A DNA stretch of 64,000 nucleotides, from the NCBI GenBank assembly GCA_031412915.1, contig JANODX010000062.1, positions 1 through 64,000 of the forward strand, read 5' to 3'. Positions 51,096-58,766 of the stretch are shown here, piece by piece. Each line of letters opens with the position of its first letter. The stretch's first letter is position 1. The stretch comes from JAGNNV01 sp031412915 (GTDB lineage: Bacteria > Acidobacteriota > Vicinamibacteria > Fen-336 > JAGNNV01). The notes beneath the pieces are model-generated. The model was not told the origin of the DNA. It made no database searches and worked only from the letters and a program-made list of their open reading frames with translations. The translations under genes and the position numbers were made by a program.

Positions 51096-52029
51096 CCTCG
51101 CGGACCGCCCGGTCGTCTTCGCGCCAGCCCTTGCGCACCTTGACGAAGAGCTCGAGATAGACCGGGGCGTCGAGGAACGCTTCGATCTCGCTTCGCGCCT
51201 CCGTGCCGATCTTCTTCAGCATCGAGCCCTGCTTGCCGATGACGATCGCCTTCTGGCCTTCGCGCTCCAGCATGATGTCGGCGGAGATCCGGACCTTCCC
51301 GCCCGTTTCCTGCTCATCCTCCCAGGCCCTCACCAGGACCGCGGTGGCGTAGGGAACCTCCTGGCCGCAACAATGGATGATGGCCTCGCGGATCAGCTCG
51401 GAAACCAGGAACCGCTCCGACTTGTCGGTGAATTCGTCGGTGGGGAAGAGGGCCGGTCCTTCCTTGAGCTGGTCGAGCACCGCCTTCAGCAGGATCTCGA
51501 CTCCCTCCCCGGTCCGCGCCGAGATGGGCACCACCGCCTCGAAGTCGAGCCGATTTCCGAGCCCGGCCATCAAAGGCAGAAGTTGAGACTTCGCGACTTT
51601 GTCCACTTTGTTCAGGGCCAGGATTATCAGCTTGCCGGACTGGCGCAGCAGGTCGGCGATAGGACGGTTGTGCGGGCCGTCCCGTTCCGTGGTGTCGACC
51701 ATCCAGATCACCACGTCGGCCTCGCCGATGGCCGAATGAGCGACGCTCATCATTCGCGCATGCATGGCGTGAAACGGCTTGATGAGCCCCGGGGTGTCGA
51801 TGAACGCGATCTGGCCGCCCGGTCGGTTGACGTAACCGAGGATCCGGTTGCGCGTGGTCTGCGGCTTATCCGACGTGATCGCGACCTTCTCGCCCACCAG
51901 CCGGTTCAGCAAGGTCGACTTGCCCGCCGACGGCCGTCCAACGATAGTGACGAAGCCCGACTTGAACCGAGGGGGGGCCTCCGATTTCGGATCGGCCGCT
52001 TCGTCGCCCCTGCCCGGGGTATCGCTCAC
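51079..52029 (-). CDS. era: GTPase Era
   Basis: A 316-residue GTPase needed for 16S rRNA maturation. G1 is VTIVGRPSAGKSTLLNRLVG, then the Era-specific KPQTTRNRILGYVN, G3 IAFIDTPGLIKPFH, G4 LALNKVDKV and G5 VPISARTGEG. The C-terminal KH domain has REGQKAIVIGKQGSMLKKIG. The N-terminus is about 20 residues longer than usual (acidic, MSDTPGRGDEAADPK). Its ATG overlaps the corC stop. It is the last gene of aspS-phoH-ybeY-corC-era. Confidence 0.96.
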   Translation of the reverse strand: MSDTPGRGDEAADPKSEAPPRFKSGFVTIVGRPSAGKSTLLNRLVGEKVAITSDKPQTTRNRILGYVNRPGGQIAFIDTPGLIKPFHAMHARMMSVAHSAIGEADVVIWMVDTTERDGPHNRPIADLLRQSGKLIILALNKVDKVAKSQLLPLMAGLGNRLDFEAVVPISARTGEGVEILLKAVLDQLKEGPALFPTDEFTDKSERFLVSELIREAIIHCCGQEVPYATAVLVRAWEDEQETGGKVRISADIMLEREGQKAIVIGKQGSMLKKIGTEARSEIEAFLDAPVYLELFVKVRKGWREDDRAVREVIEGR

Positions 52030-53261
52030 GACTCCACCTCGACGGGCGAAGGCACGAATTGCACCCGGCCCACGCGCTTCGGGGTGGCTTCCAGGATCTC
52101 GATGGCGTAGCCCTGATGCTCGATCCTCTCCCCGGCCCTGGGCACCCGCCCGAAGAGATTTATGGCCAGGCCGCCCACGGTGTCGACGTCGTCCGGCATC
52201 TCGAAACCGGGTTGAAGGGCGTCCTTCAACGTTTCCAGGTTGACCCGGGCGGCGGCGGTGATGACTCCGTCACCCGAGGCCACGAGGGGCTCCGCTTCCA
52301 CGTCGTATTCATCCTTGATTTCACCGACCAGTTCCTCGAGGATGTCTTCGATGGAAACGAGGCCCGCGGTCACGCCATACTCGTCCACCAGGATGGCGAT
52401 GGAGAGGCGCTTCGCCTGCATTTCGCGGAGCAGGTCGACGATCTTCTTGCCATCGGGCACGATGAGCGCGGGACGAACGAGCGACTCCACGGTCGCGGTT
52501 TCGGGACCGTCGTGACTGACCAGATCACGGACGTGGACCACGCCGGCGATGTCGTCCAGAGTCTCCGCGTAGGCCACGAGCCTGGAGTACTGCGACTCGC
52601 GGAAGAGTTTCCGCGCCTCGGCCACGGTGCTGGACGTGGGCAGGGCGGTGATGTCGAGACGCGGGGTCATCACCTCCCGAGCGTGGGTGGTTGAGAAGCG
52701 GGCCAGCGAGTCGACGATCCTCGACTCGTTTTCGGCCAGGAGGGGCGCGGGCCCGATTTCGATCTTGGCCGTGACGTGCCGGTGACCGTGGCCATTCGAC
52801 TCTTCTTCGCCGCTGTCCCCGGCGGCGCGCCGGCGCAGGAGGGTGGTGAGCGGTGACAGCAGTTTGGCGTATCGGTGGAACGGCCGGACGAGGGTCAGAA
52901 GCACCCTTTCCGGTCCTCGCCTCGCGATGGCGTAGGGAACCGTCAATCGAAAGATCAGCAGATAGACGACCATGATCATGACCGCCACCACAGTGGCCCA
53001 GTGTTTCAGGAGATCAAGGAGGAGGGCGGTCAGCAGCGCGGTCATGGCCACGTGGGCGGTGTAGGTGCCGATGTGGATGGGCATCAGGATCGAGGGCGGG
53101 TCTTCGAAGTAGCGACTGAGCTTCTCCATCTCCGGCGAGTCGTCGTCCGCCATCTTGTGAAGGTTCCGGCGCTTGACCAGATAAAACCCCGCCTCGAAGA
53201 CGGCGAGTGCTATGGAGATCACGATGCAGAAGAAGATGGCGAAGAGGCCGAGGACGGTCAT
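52026..53261 (-). CDS. corC: CorC/HlyC-family CNNM-type membrane protein with CBS pair
   Basis: A 411-residue protein. The N-terminal DUF21/CNNM domain has about four spans (LGLFAIFFCIVISIALAVFE and others). A CBS pair lies about 190-310 (REVMTPRLDITALPTSSTVA, RLVAYAETLDDIAGVVHVRD, VDEYGVTAGLVSIEDILEEL). A CorC_HlyC transporter-associated domain lies about 330-405 (DDVDTVGGLAINLFGRVPRA). CNNM-type proteins take part in Mg2+/Co2+ efflux. It is coupled by ATGA overlaps to ybeY upstream and era downstream, the usual order in many bacteria. Confidence 0.9.
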   Translation of the reverse strand: MTVLGLFAIFFCIVISIALAVFEAGFYLVKRRNLHKMADDDSPEMEKLSRYFEDPPSILMPIHIGTYTAHVAMTALLTALLLDLLKHWATVVAVMIMVVYLLIFRLTVPYAIARRGPERVLLTLVRPFHRYAKLLSPLTTLLRRRAAGDSGEEESNGHGHRHVTAKIEIGPAPLLAENESRIVDSLARFSTTHAREVMTPRLDITALPTSSTVAEARKLFRESQYSRLVAYAETLDDIAGVVHVRDLVSHDGPETATVESLVRPALIVPDGKKIVDLLREMQAKRLSIAILVDEYGVTAGLVSIEDILEELVGEIKDEYDVEAEPLVASGDGVITAAARVNLETLKDALQPGFEMPDDVDTVGGLAINLFGRVPRAGERIEHQGYAIEILEATPKRVGRVQFVPSPVEVES

Positions 53262-53665
53262 GCCGCGATCCTCCCGGAGAGCAGACGGGCGCGGAGTCGC
53301 TTCTCCAGAGCATGCATCTCGCCCTTATCCGTCTCGTGATCGAAGCCCAGGACATGAAGGAAGCCGTGCAGAGCCAGGACCTCCAACTCGCGGTCGAGCG
53401 GGCGCGAGAAACGCTCCGCGTTGCCGCGCGCGGTCTCGACGCTGATGATCACATCGCCCAGGCCCATGTCCGCGCCCTGGCTCGGGAAGGACAGGACGTC
53501 GGTCGGTTTGTCCTTGAACCGAAAATCGCGATTGAGCCGTCTCAACAGGGCATCCGAGGCGAAGACCACCGCCAGTTCTCCGCCGACCTTCAGGGCCGCG
53601 GCCGCGCCTTCGAGAACGGATCGGATCGCCTCGGTCCGAATCGCGTGCCGCCTTTGGCGATTCAC
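53258..53665 (-). CDS. ybeY: endoribonuclease YbeY
   Basis: At least 135 residues. Features are VNRQRR at the start, ELAVVFASDALLRRLNRDFR, KDKPTDVLSFPSQG, GDVIISVETA and the zinc site LHGFLHVLGFDHETDKGEMH (HGx2Hx2GxDH). YbeY processes rRNA 3' ends and takes part in 70S quality control. The start is unclear. GTG 53665 removes the usual first beta strand (LSVLFV), while the only codon that keeps it in place is CTG at 53680. A repeat array lies just upstream and may have displaced the native start. Neither candidate has a good ribosome-binding site. Confidence 0.88.
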   Translation of the reverse strand: MNRQRRHAIRTEAIRSVLEGAAAALKVGGELAVVFASDALLRRLNRDFRFKDKPTDVLSFPSQGADMGLGDVIISVETARGNAERFSRPLDRELEVLALHGFLHVLGFDHETDKGEMHALEKRLRARLLSGRIAA

Positions 53666-53694
53666 GAAGAGGACCGACAGCTTGCGCGAAGGGC

Positions 53695-53790
53695 GGTCCC
53701 TGAGCCCAGTCGAAGGGTGGTCCCTGAGCCCAGTCGAAGGGTGGTCCCTGAGCTCAGTCGAAGGGTGGTCCCTGAGCCCAGTCGAAGGGA
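53695..53790. repeat. four-copy 24-bp tandem array upstream of ybeY
   Basis: Copies start at 53695, 53719, 53743 and 53767. The unit is GGTCCCTGAGC(C/T)CAGTCGAAGGGT, with one copy differing by a base, and there are no spacers between copies. A multiple of three, the array keeps the ybeY frame open (PSTGLRDH repeated). It belongs to the same family as the clusters at 25638, 56637 and 63347. Confidence 0.85.
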
Positions 53791-53829
53791 CCCTGCCTCG
53801 CGAACTGCGGCTACTCGGAGGTTCGCGCT

Positions 53830-54819
53830 TCACGTCGCGCCGCCGTTCGAGGAGCCGGGCGACGCGGCGCTCGACCCGCCGTTTTGCGGCCCCCGGCCTT
53901 CGTAGGCTTTGATGACGCTCTGAACCAGCTTGTGGCGCACCACGTCGCGCTGGTCGAAGTAGCTGAAGCCGATGCCCTCGACTCCGTTGAGAACGTTGAT
54001 GGCGTCCACCAGGCCGGAGGTGCGGCCCTGGGGCAGGTCGACCTGGGTGATGTCGCCCGTGACCACCACCTTGGAGCCGAAGCCGATGCGGGTGAGGACC
54101 ATCTTCATCTGCTCCGGGGTGGTGTTCTGCGCCTCGTCGATGATCACGAATGCGTCCGAGAGCGTCCGCCCGCGCATGAAGGCGATGGGAGCGACCTCTA
54201 TGACGTGGCGCGCGATCAGCCGCTCGACCTTCTCGAAGTCCATCATGTCGTAGAGCGCGTCGTAGAGCGGACGCAGGTAGGGGTCGACCTTCTGCTGCAG
54301 GTCGCCGGGAAGGAAGCCGAGCTTCTCCCCGGCCTCGACCGCGGGCCGGGCCAGGATGATCCGGGCGACACCCCGCGAATGGAGGTAGGACACGGCCTGG
54401 GCGACCGCGAGATACGTCTTGCCCGTGCCCGCGGGGCCCACTCCGAAGACCATGTCGCTGGCCAGGATCTGTTCGAGGTAGCGCCGTTGGTTGAAGCTGC
54501 GGGGCACGATCGTCTTCTTGCCGCTGCGGACCACCGCTTTCAAGAGGAACTCTTTGAGGTCGGCGTCCTCGTTCTCGGAAATCAGGGTGGCGGCGAGGCG
54601 CACGTCGCCCCCCGCCAGGCCATAGCCCGACGCCATCAGCGCGGTGAGCTGCTCCAGCACCGATCGGGCCTGGCGCTGGCCCGCCTCGGGACCTTCGATG
54701 ACGAGGTCCGCGCCGTCGTTCTTGATCCGAACCTTGAGGATCTCCTCGATGGCGTGAAGGTTCTCGTCCTTCACTCCGAAGAGTTCGTCGGTCCGCCCCG
54801 CCAGCGAAACGCGTGTCAT
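53830..54819 (-). CDS. ybeZ: PhoH-family ATPase (PhoH-like protein YbeZ)
   Basis: A 329-residue protein. The N-terminal KH-like part (about 1-90) is followed by a RecA-like ATPase with Walker A FGVGPAGTGKTYLAVAQAV, ILARPAVEAGEKLGFLPGDL, Walker B AFVIIDEAQNTTPEQMKMVL and VVTGDITQVDLPQG. The tail is Gly/Ser rich. It works with YbeY in RNA metabolism. ATG 54819 overlaps the aspS stop (ATGA). The gap to ybeY (164 bp) is the only loose junction in the operon and contains the 24-bp array. Confidence 0.94.
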   Translation of the reverse strand: MTRVSLAGRTDELFGVKDENLHAIEEILKVRIKNDGADLVIEGPEAGQRQARSVLEQLTALMASGYGLAGGDVRLAATLISENEDADLKEFLLKAVVRSGKKTIVPRSFNQRRYLEQILASDMVFGVGPAGTGKTYLAVAQAVSYLHSRGVARIILARPAVEAGEKLGFLPGDLQQKVDPYLRPLYDALYDMMDFEKVERLIARHVIEVAPIAFMRGRTLSDAFVIIDEAQNTTPEQMKMVLTRIGFGSKVVVTGDITQVDLPQGRTSGLVDAINVLNGVEGIGFSYFDQRDVVRHKLVQSVIKAYEGRGPQNGGSSAASPGSSNGGAT

Positions 54820-56597
54820 CGTCGGGACAGGAGAATGCCGAGATCGCGCAGCTGATCGTCCCTGACCTTCGAGGGCGCGTTGCACATGATGTCGGTGGCG
54901 GAGGCGGTCTTGGGGAAGGCAATGACGTCGCGCAACGACGTGGCCCCGGAAAGCAGCATGGCCAGACGGTCCAGACCGAGGGCGATGCCCCCGTGCGGAG
55001 GCGTGCCGTAGGACAAGGCGTCGATGAAGAAACCGAAACGGTCGCGGGTTTCCTCATCGGTGAGGCCGAGGATCTTGAAGACCCTCGCCTGGGTGGCCGA
55101 GTCGTGAATTCGATAGCTTCCGCCGCCCACTTCCATGCCGTTCAGGACGATATCGTACGCCTTGGCCCGGGCCTTTTCGGGTTCGGTGTCGAGCATGGCC
55201 GCGTCCGCCGGGAGCGGGGCGGTGAAGGGGTGATTGACGCTGTAGAAACGTTTTTCCCCGGCCTCCCACTGGAATAGAGGAAAGTCGACGATCCACACGA
55301 ACCTGAACGCCTTCTCGTCGATGAGCTTCAGTTCCTTCCCCATCTCGATGCGCAGGATTCCCATGGCCATGGCGATGGGATCCTCGGCATCGACCCCGAC
55401 GAGGATGGTGTCGTCCTTGCGGGCCCCCGTCTTCGCGAAGATCGTCCGGGCGACCTCTTCGGAGGCGCCTTTCTTGATGAGGTTGGCGATGGCTTCGTCG
55501 GTGTACTTGAGAGTGAAGAGGTTCCGCTTCGCGCATCGGCTGTCGGGGACGATGCGCGGCAGCCACAGCTCTTCGTTGATCTTGCGAAGTCGCGTGCCGG
55601 AGATAGCGCCGGAGGCGGGGAGAACGATCGCGCGAGCCACCGCACCCGCTTCGATGGTTGCGGGGAAGCCTTCCAGACCGAGGGTCCGCATCTCAAGGGT
55701 TATGTCCGTGATCTCCATGCCGAACCGGATATCGGGCTTGTCGGTGCCGTAGCGGGCCAGGGCGTCTTTGTAGGTCAGGCGGGGGAATGGTCGGTCGACC
55801 TCCACCCCGATCAGGGCGAGCGCCTTCTGATAGAGCGGCTCGATCAGTTCGAAGATCGCTTCGTCGTGCGGGAAGGACATCTCGATGTCGACCTGCGTGA
55901 ACTCCGGCTGGCGATCGGCCCGAAGGTCCTCGTCGCGGAAGCAGCGGGCGATCTGGAAATACCGGTCGAGGCCGCCCACCATGCAGAGTTGCTTGAACAT
56001 CTGGGGCGACTGGGGGAGGGCGAAGAACGAGCCGTGATGGACGCGCGAGGGAACGAGATAGTCGCGCGCGCCCTCGGGGGTGGAGGCGGTGAGGATCGGG
56101 GTCTCGATTTCCAGGAAGCCCTGTTCGTCGAGGTACGTCCGGATGGCGAGGGTCAGCTTGTGGCGAAGGATCAGGGCCTTCTGAATGGGGCCGCGTCGCA
56201 GGTCGAGATAGCGGTACTTGAGCCGGATCTCTTCGGCGGTGTTGATGTCGTCTTCGATGGCGAAAGGCGGGGTCTTCGCTTCCGAGAGGACGACGATCTG
56301 CGCGGCCGTGATCTCGATGGTCCCCGTCTTGATCTTGGGATTGATGGTGTCGGCATCGCGGGCGTCGACGCGGCCGGTCACCGCGAGCACGTACTCGCCT
56401 CGAACCTTGTCGGCCACGTCATGCGCGGTCTTCGATACCTCGGGACGGGCCACCACCTGGCAGATACCCTCGCGGTCGCGCAGGTCGATGAACACGACGC
56501 CGCCGAGGTCGCGCCGGGTGGCCGCCCAGCCCATGAGGGTGACGGTTTGTCCGACGTGGCTGAGGTCGACCGAACCGCAGTAGTGCGTGCGCTTCAA
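54816..56597 (-). CDS. aspS: aspartyl-tRNA synthetase
   Basis: A 593-residue bacterial-type class II synthetase. The OB anticodon domain (about 1-110) contains LMGWAATRRDLGGVVFIDLR. Motif 2 is FRDEDLRADRQPEFTQVDIE. The bacterial GAD insert lies near 300-420, and motif 3 is HGGIALGLDRLAMLLSG. It charges tRNA-Asp; whether it also charges tRNA-Asn was not decided. The start is TTG 56597, since GGAG lies 7-8 nt upstream and the protein then opens MKRTHYCGSVDLSHVGQ. Repeat cluster 3 sits about 40 bp upstream. Confidence 0.95.
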   Translation of the reverse strand: MKRTHYCGSVDLSHVGQTVTLMGWAATRRDLGGVVFIDLRDREGICQVVARPEVSKTAHDVADKVRGEYVLAVTGRVDARDADTINPKIKTGTIEITAAQIVVLSEAKTPPFAIEDDINTAEEIRLKYRYLDLRRGPIQKALILRHKLTLAIRTYLDEQGFLEIETPILTASTPEGARDYLVPSRVHHGSFFALPQSPQMFKQLCMVGGLDRYFQIARCFRDEDLRADRQPEFTQVDIEMSFPHDEAIFELIEPLYQKALALIGVEVDRPFPRLTYKDALARYGTDKPDIRFGMEITDITLEMRTLGLEGFPATIEAGAVARAIVLPASGAISGTRLRKINEELWLPRIVPDSRCAKRNLFTLKYTDEAIANLIKKGASEEVARTIFAKTGARKDDTILVGVDAEDPIAMAMGILRIEMGKELKLIDEKAFRFVWIVDFPLFQWEAGEKRFYSVNHPFTAPLPADAAMLDTEPEKARAKAYDIVLNGMEVGGGSYRIHDSATQARVFKILGLTDEETRDRFGFFIDALSYGTPPHGGIALGLDRLAMLLSGATSLRDVIAFPKTASATDIMCNAPSKVRDDQLRDLGILLSRR

Positions 56598-56636
56598 AAT
56601 GGGCTCCTTGCAAGAAGTCTGGGTCGATGTGGCCCT

Positions 56637-56792
56637 TCGACGCTTCGACACTTCGACAAGCTCAGTGCAGGCAGCTCAGCGCGGGCAGGCTCAGGGACCG
56701 GAGCCGGCCCTTCGACAGGCTCAGGGACCGGAGCCGGCCCTTCGACAGGCTCAGGGACCGGAGCCGGCCCTTCGACAAGCTCAGGGACCGGT
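56637..56792. repeat. repeat cluster 3, with a three-copy 30-bp tandem array
   Basis: Three head-to-tail 30-bp units begin at 56701, 56731 and 56761 (GAGCCGGCCCTTCGACAGGC then TCAGGGACCG; the last copy has AAGC). Looser copies (CTTCGACAAGCTCAGTGCAG) precede them from 56637. The cluster lies between the carbonic anhydrase gene and aspS. It has no coding sense of its own. Confidence 0.85.
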
Positions 56793-56863
56793 GGCCGAGC
56801 GCTCGGGAATTTCGAGAAGGACGACGACGATAAGGAGATCGGCATGGCGTATTTGGAAACGCT

Positions 56864-57385
56864 CTACTGAGCGTTTTGCTCTTCGAGGTACGTGTTCTTG
56901 TACCCGAAGTAGTTCTGCGCGTATTCGCGCAGCCCGGCCTTCTCTTCGTCGGTGAGAGCGCGCCGGACTTTGGCCGGACTGCCCATGACCATGACGCCGG
57001 GGGGAAGCTCCATGCCCTCGGGCACCAGCGCTCCCGCGGCCACGATGCTCAGGGCCCCCACCTTGGCCCCGTTCAGGACGATCGCTCCGATCCCGATCAG
57101 GCAATAGTCGGCCAGAGCGCAGCCGTGAAGGTTGACCGAGTGCCCGACCGTCACATGGCGTCCGACCGTGGTGGGGAAGTCGGGAGCCATGACGTGGATC
57201 ACGGAGTTGTCCTGAATGTTCGAGTATTCGCCGATGGTGATGGACTGAACGTCTCCCCGGACGGTGGCGCAGGGCCAGATACTCACATGGTCGCCCAGGG
57301 TCACGTCCCCGATCACCTGGGCCGAAGGGTCGATATAGACGCCTTCGCCGAGGCGCGGCCATTGGCCTTTGTAGGGTCGGATCAT
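56864..57385 (-). CDS. gamma-carbonic-anhydrase-family protein
   Basis: A 173-residue left-handed beta-helix protein of hexapeptide repeats (IDPSAQVIGDVTLGDHVSIW and others). The metal-ligand pattern of the gamma class is present: His in NSVIH, then the pair in VTVGHSVNLHGC (Hx4H). The C-terminal helix ends the trimer subunit. Such YrdA/PaaY-like proteins bind zinc, but many show weak carbonic anhydrase activity. It is followed downstream, on the same strand, by repeat cluster 3 and aspS. Confidence 0.9.
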   Translation of the reverse strand: MIRPYKGQWPRLGEGVYIDPSAQVIGDVTLGDHVSIWPCATVRGDVQSITIGEYSNIQDNSVIHVMAPDFPTTVGRHVTVGHSVNLHGCALADYCLIGIGAIVLNGAKVGALSIVAAGALVPEGMELPPGVMVMGSPAKVRRALTDEEKAGLREYAQNYFGYKNTYLEEQNAQ

Positions 57386-57422
57386 TGAAATGTGACCCGC
57401 GAGTCTACTTGAGCAGGGGCTC

Positions 57423-58766
57423 CTAGCTCTCGTCCGTCACCAGGAGCATGAAATGGGTGCTGCCGATCGAGAATTCGGTTCCGTGCTCGATTTCCTGCTC
57501 CCAGATCCGTTCCTTGCCGACGAACGTCCCGTTCTTGCTCTCCAGGTCCCGCAGGACGAAACGCGTGCCGCGCACTTCGACCGCGGCATGCATCCTCGAA
57601 ACCTGGTTTTCCGGCACTTCGATGGCCGCACCCGCGTTGCCGCCCTCACGACCGATCAGGAGCGAGGCGTGGCGCAGAACGTACTCGGTTCCAGCCTTCG
57701 GGCCCGAGAGATAACTGAGGCTGACCTGCCTGCCCTCGGGCAAGGCGAGCGGGCCCCTGGGCAGGTCGCGATCCTTCAGGCGGGGAGTGGGTTCTGTGGG
57801 TTTTGGGGCCGCGACGGCGGAAGGGTCGGCGGTTCGCGCTTTCGGGGCCCTGGTGCCCGGGGCCCTGGTGCCCGGGGCCTTGCTGGCGGAGGCCCACCCG
57901 GCCGGCCGGTTCGCGGCGTGCCGCAAGGGTCGCTCGTGCAGTGCGTCATCGATGTCCTCGGCCAGGGCGTCGGCGGTCGGGTAGCGGTCGTCGGGATTCT
58001 TGGCGAGAGCGTGGGCCACGATGTCGTCAACGGCAGAAGGTATTCCCGCTACCTGCGTGCTCGGCGCCTCCGGATGTTCGTAGGCGAGCCGCATCAGGAT
58101 CTCGGAGAATGCCCCTCTTCCGAAGGCCCTCTGCCCGGTCAGAGCTTCGTAGAGGACGGTTCCTAGAGAGAAGAGATCGCTCCGTGGGTCGACTCGCGCT
58201 TCGAGGGCCTGCTCGGGCGCCATGTAGGCGGGACTTCCGAGCACATCGCCCTTGGAGGTGAGATTCGAGGAGTCGAGCTTGGCCACACCGAAATCCATGA
58301 TCTTGGGCTCGCCCTTCTTCAGGATCATCACGTTCCCGGGCTTGATGTCGCGGTGAACAATGCCGTTCTCGTGGGCATGGGCCAGGGCGTCGGCGAGCCG
58401 CGCTCCGATATGGAGGGCCTCTCTCCAGGGCAGGGCGCCTCTGCCGATCAGGTCTTCCAGGGTCTGGCCGCGGAGGAACTCGAGGGTGATGAACAGGCAA
58501 TCCGCCACCGCGTCGCTCCCGATCTCGTAGACCACCACGATGCATGGGTGTTGCAGGCTGGCCGCCGCCCGCGCCTCCTGGTAGAACCGCTTTTCGAAAG
58601 GCTCCCGCAGTTCCTCCTCAAGGGACCCGAGCGACAAGGTCTTGAGCGCGACCGGACGCATCAAGGACAGGTCTCGCCCTTCGTACACGACACCCATGGC
58701 GCCGCGTCCGATTTCGCGGACGATCTCGTAGCGTCCGATCGCCTTGGGCAGGGGTGTCTTGTCCAT
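57423..58766 (-). CDS. Ser/Thr protein kinase with C-terminal FHA domain
   Basis: A 447-residue protein. The PknB-type kinase domain (about 10-275) has the Gly loop IGRGAMGVVYEG, ALKTL Lys, HRDIKPGNVMI and IMDFGVAKLD. A proline- and alanine-rich linker (about 285-350) follows. An FHA domain (about 360-440) has SLLIGREGG, VSRMHAAVE and ESKNGTFVG, which bind phosphothreonine. There is no membrane span, so the kinase is cytoplasmic. The FHA may recruit phosphorylated partners, possibly the upstream kinase. The ATG directly follows the stop of kinase 2 (TAAATG). Confidence 0.93.
   Translation of the reverse strand: MDKTPLPKAIGRYEIVREIGRGAMGVVYEGRDLSLMRPVALKTLSLGSLEEELREPFEKRFYQEARAAASLQHPCIVVVYEIGSDAVADCLFITLEFLRGQTLEDLIGRGALPWREALHIGARLADALAHAHENGIVHRDIKPGNVMILKKGEPKIMDFGVAKLDSSNLTSKGDVLGSPAYMAPEQALEARVDPRSDLFSLGTVLYEALTGQRAFGRGAFSEILMRLAYEHPEAPSTQVAGIPSAVDDIVAHALAKNPDDRYPTADALAEDIDDALHERPLRHAANRPAGWASASKAPGTRAPGTRAPKARTADPSAVAAPKPTEPTPRLKDRDLPRGPLALPEGRQVSLSYLSGPKAGTEYVLRHASLLIGREGGNAGAAIEVPENQVSRMHAAVEVRGTRFVLRDLESKNGTFVGKERIWEQEIEHGTEFSIGSTHFMLLVTDES

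Noticed and set aside
53695..53790. CRISPR array
   Set aside because: The 24-bp units are directly adjacent with no unique spacers, and no cas gene is present. The 30-bp units at 56701 fail for the same reason.
53666..55057. An extension of the ybeY frame through phoH
   Set aside because: It is open only by chance and because the 24-bp array keeps frame. phoH is clearly coded in another frame there.
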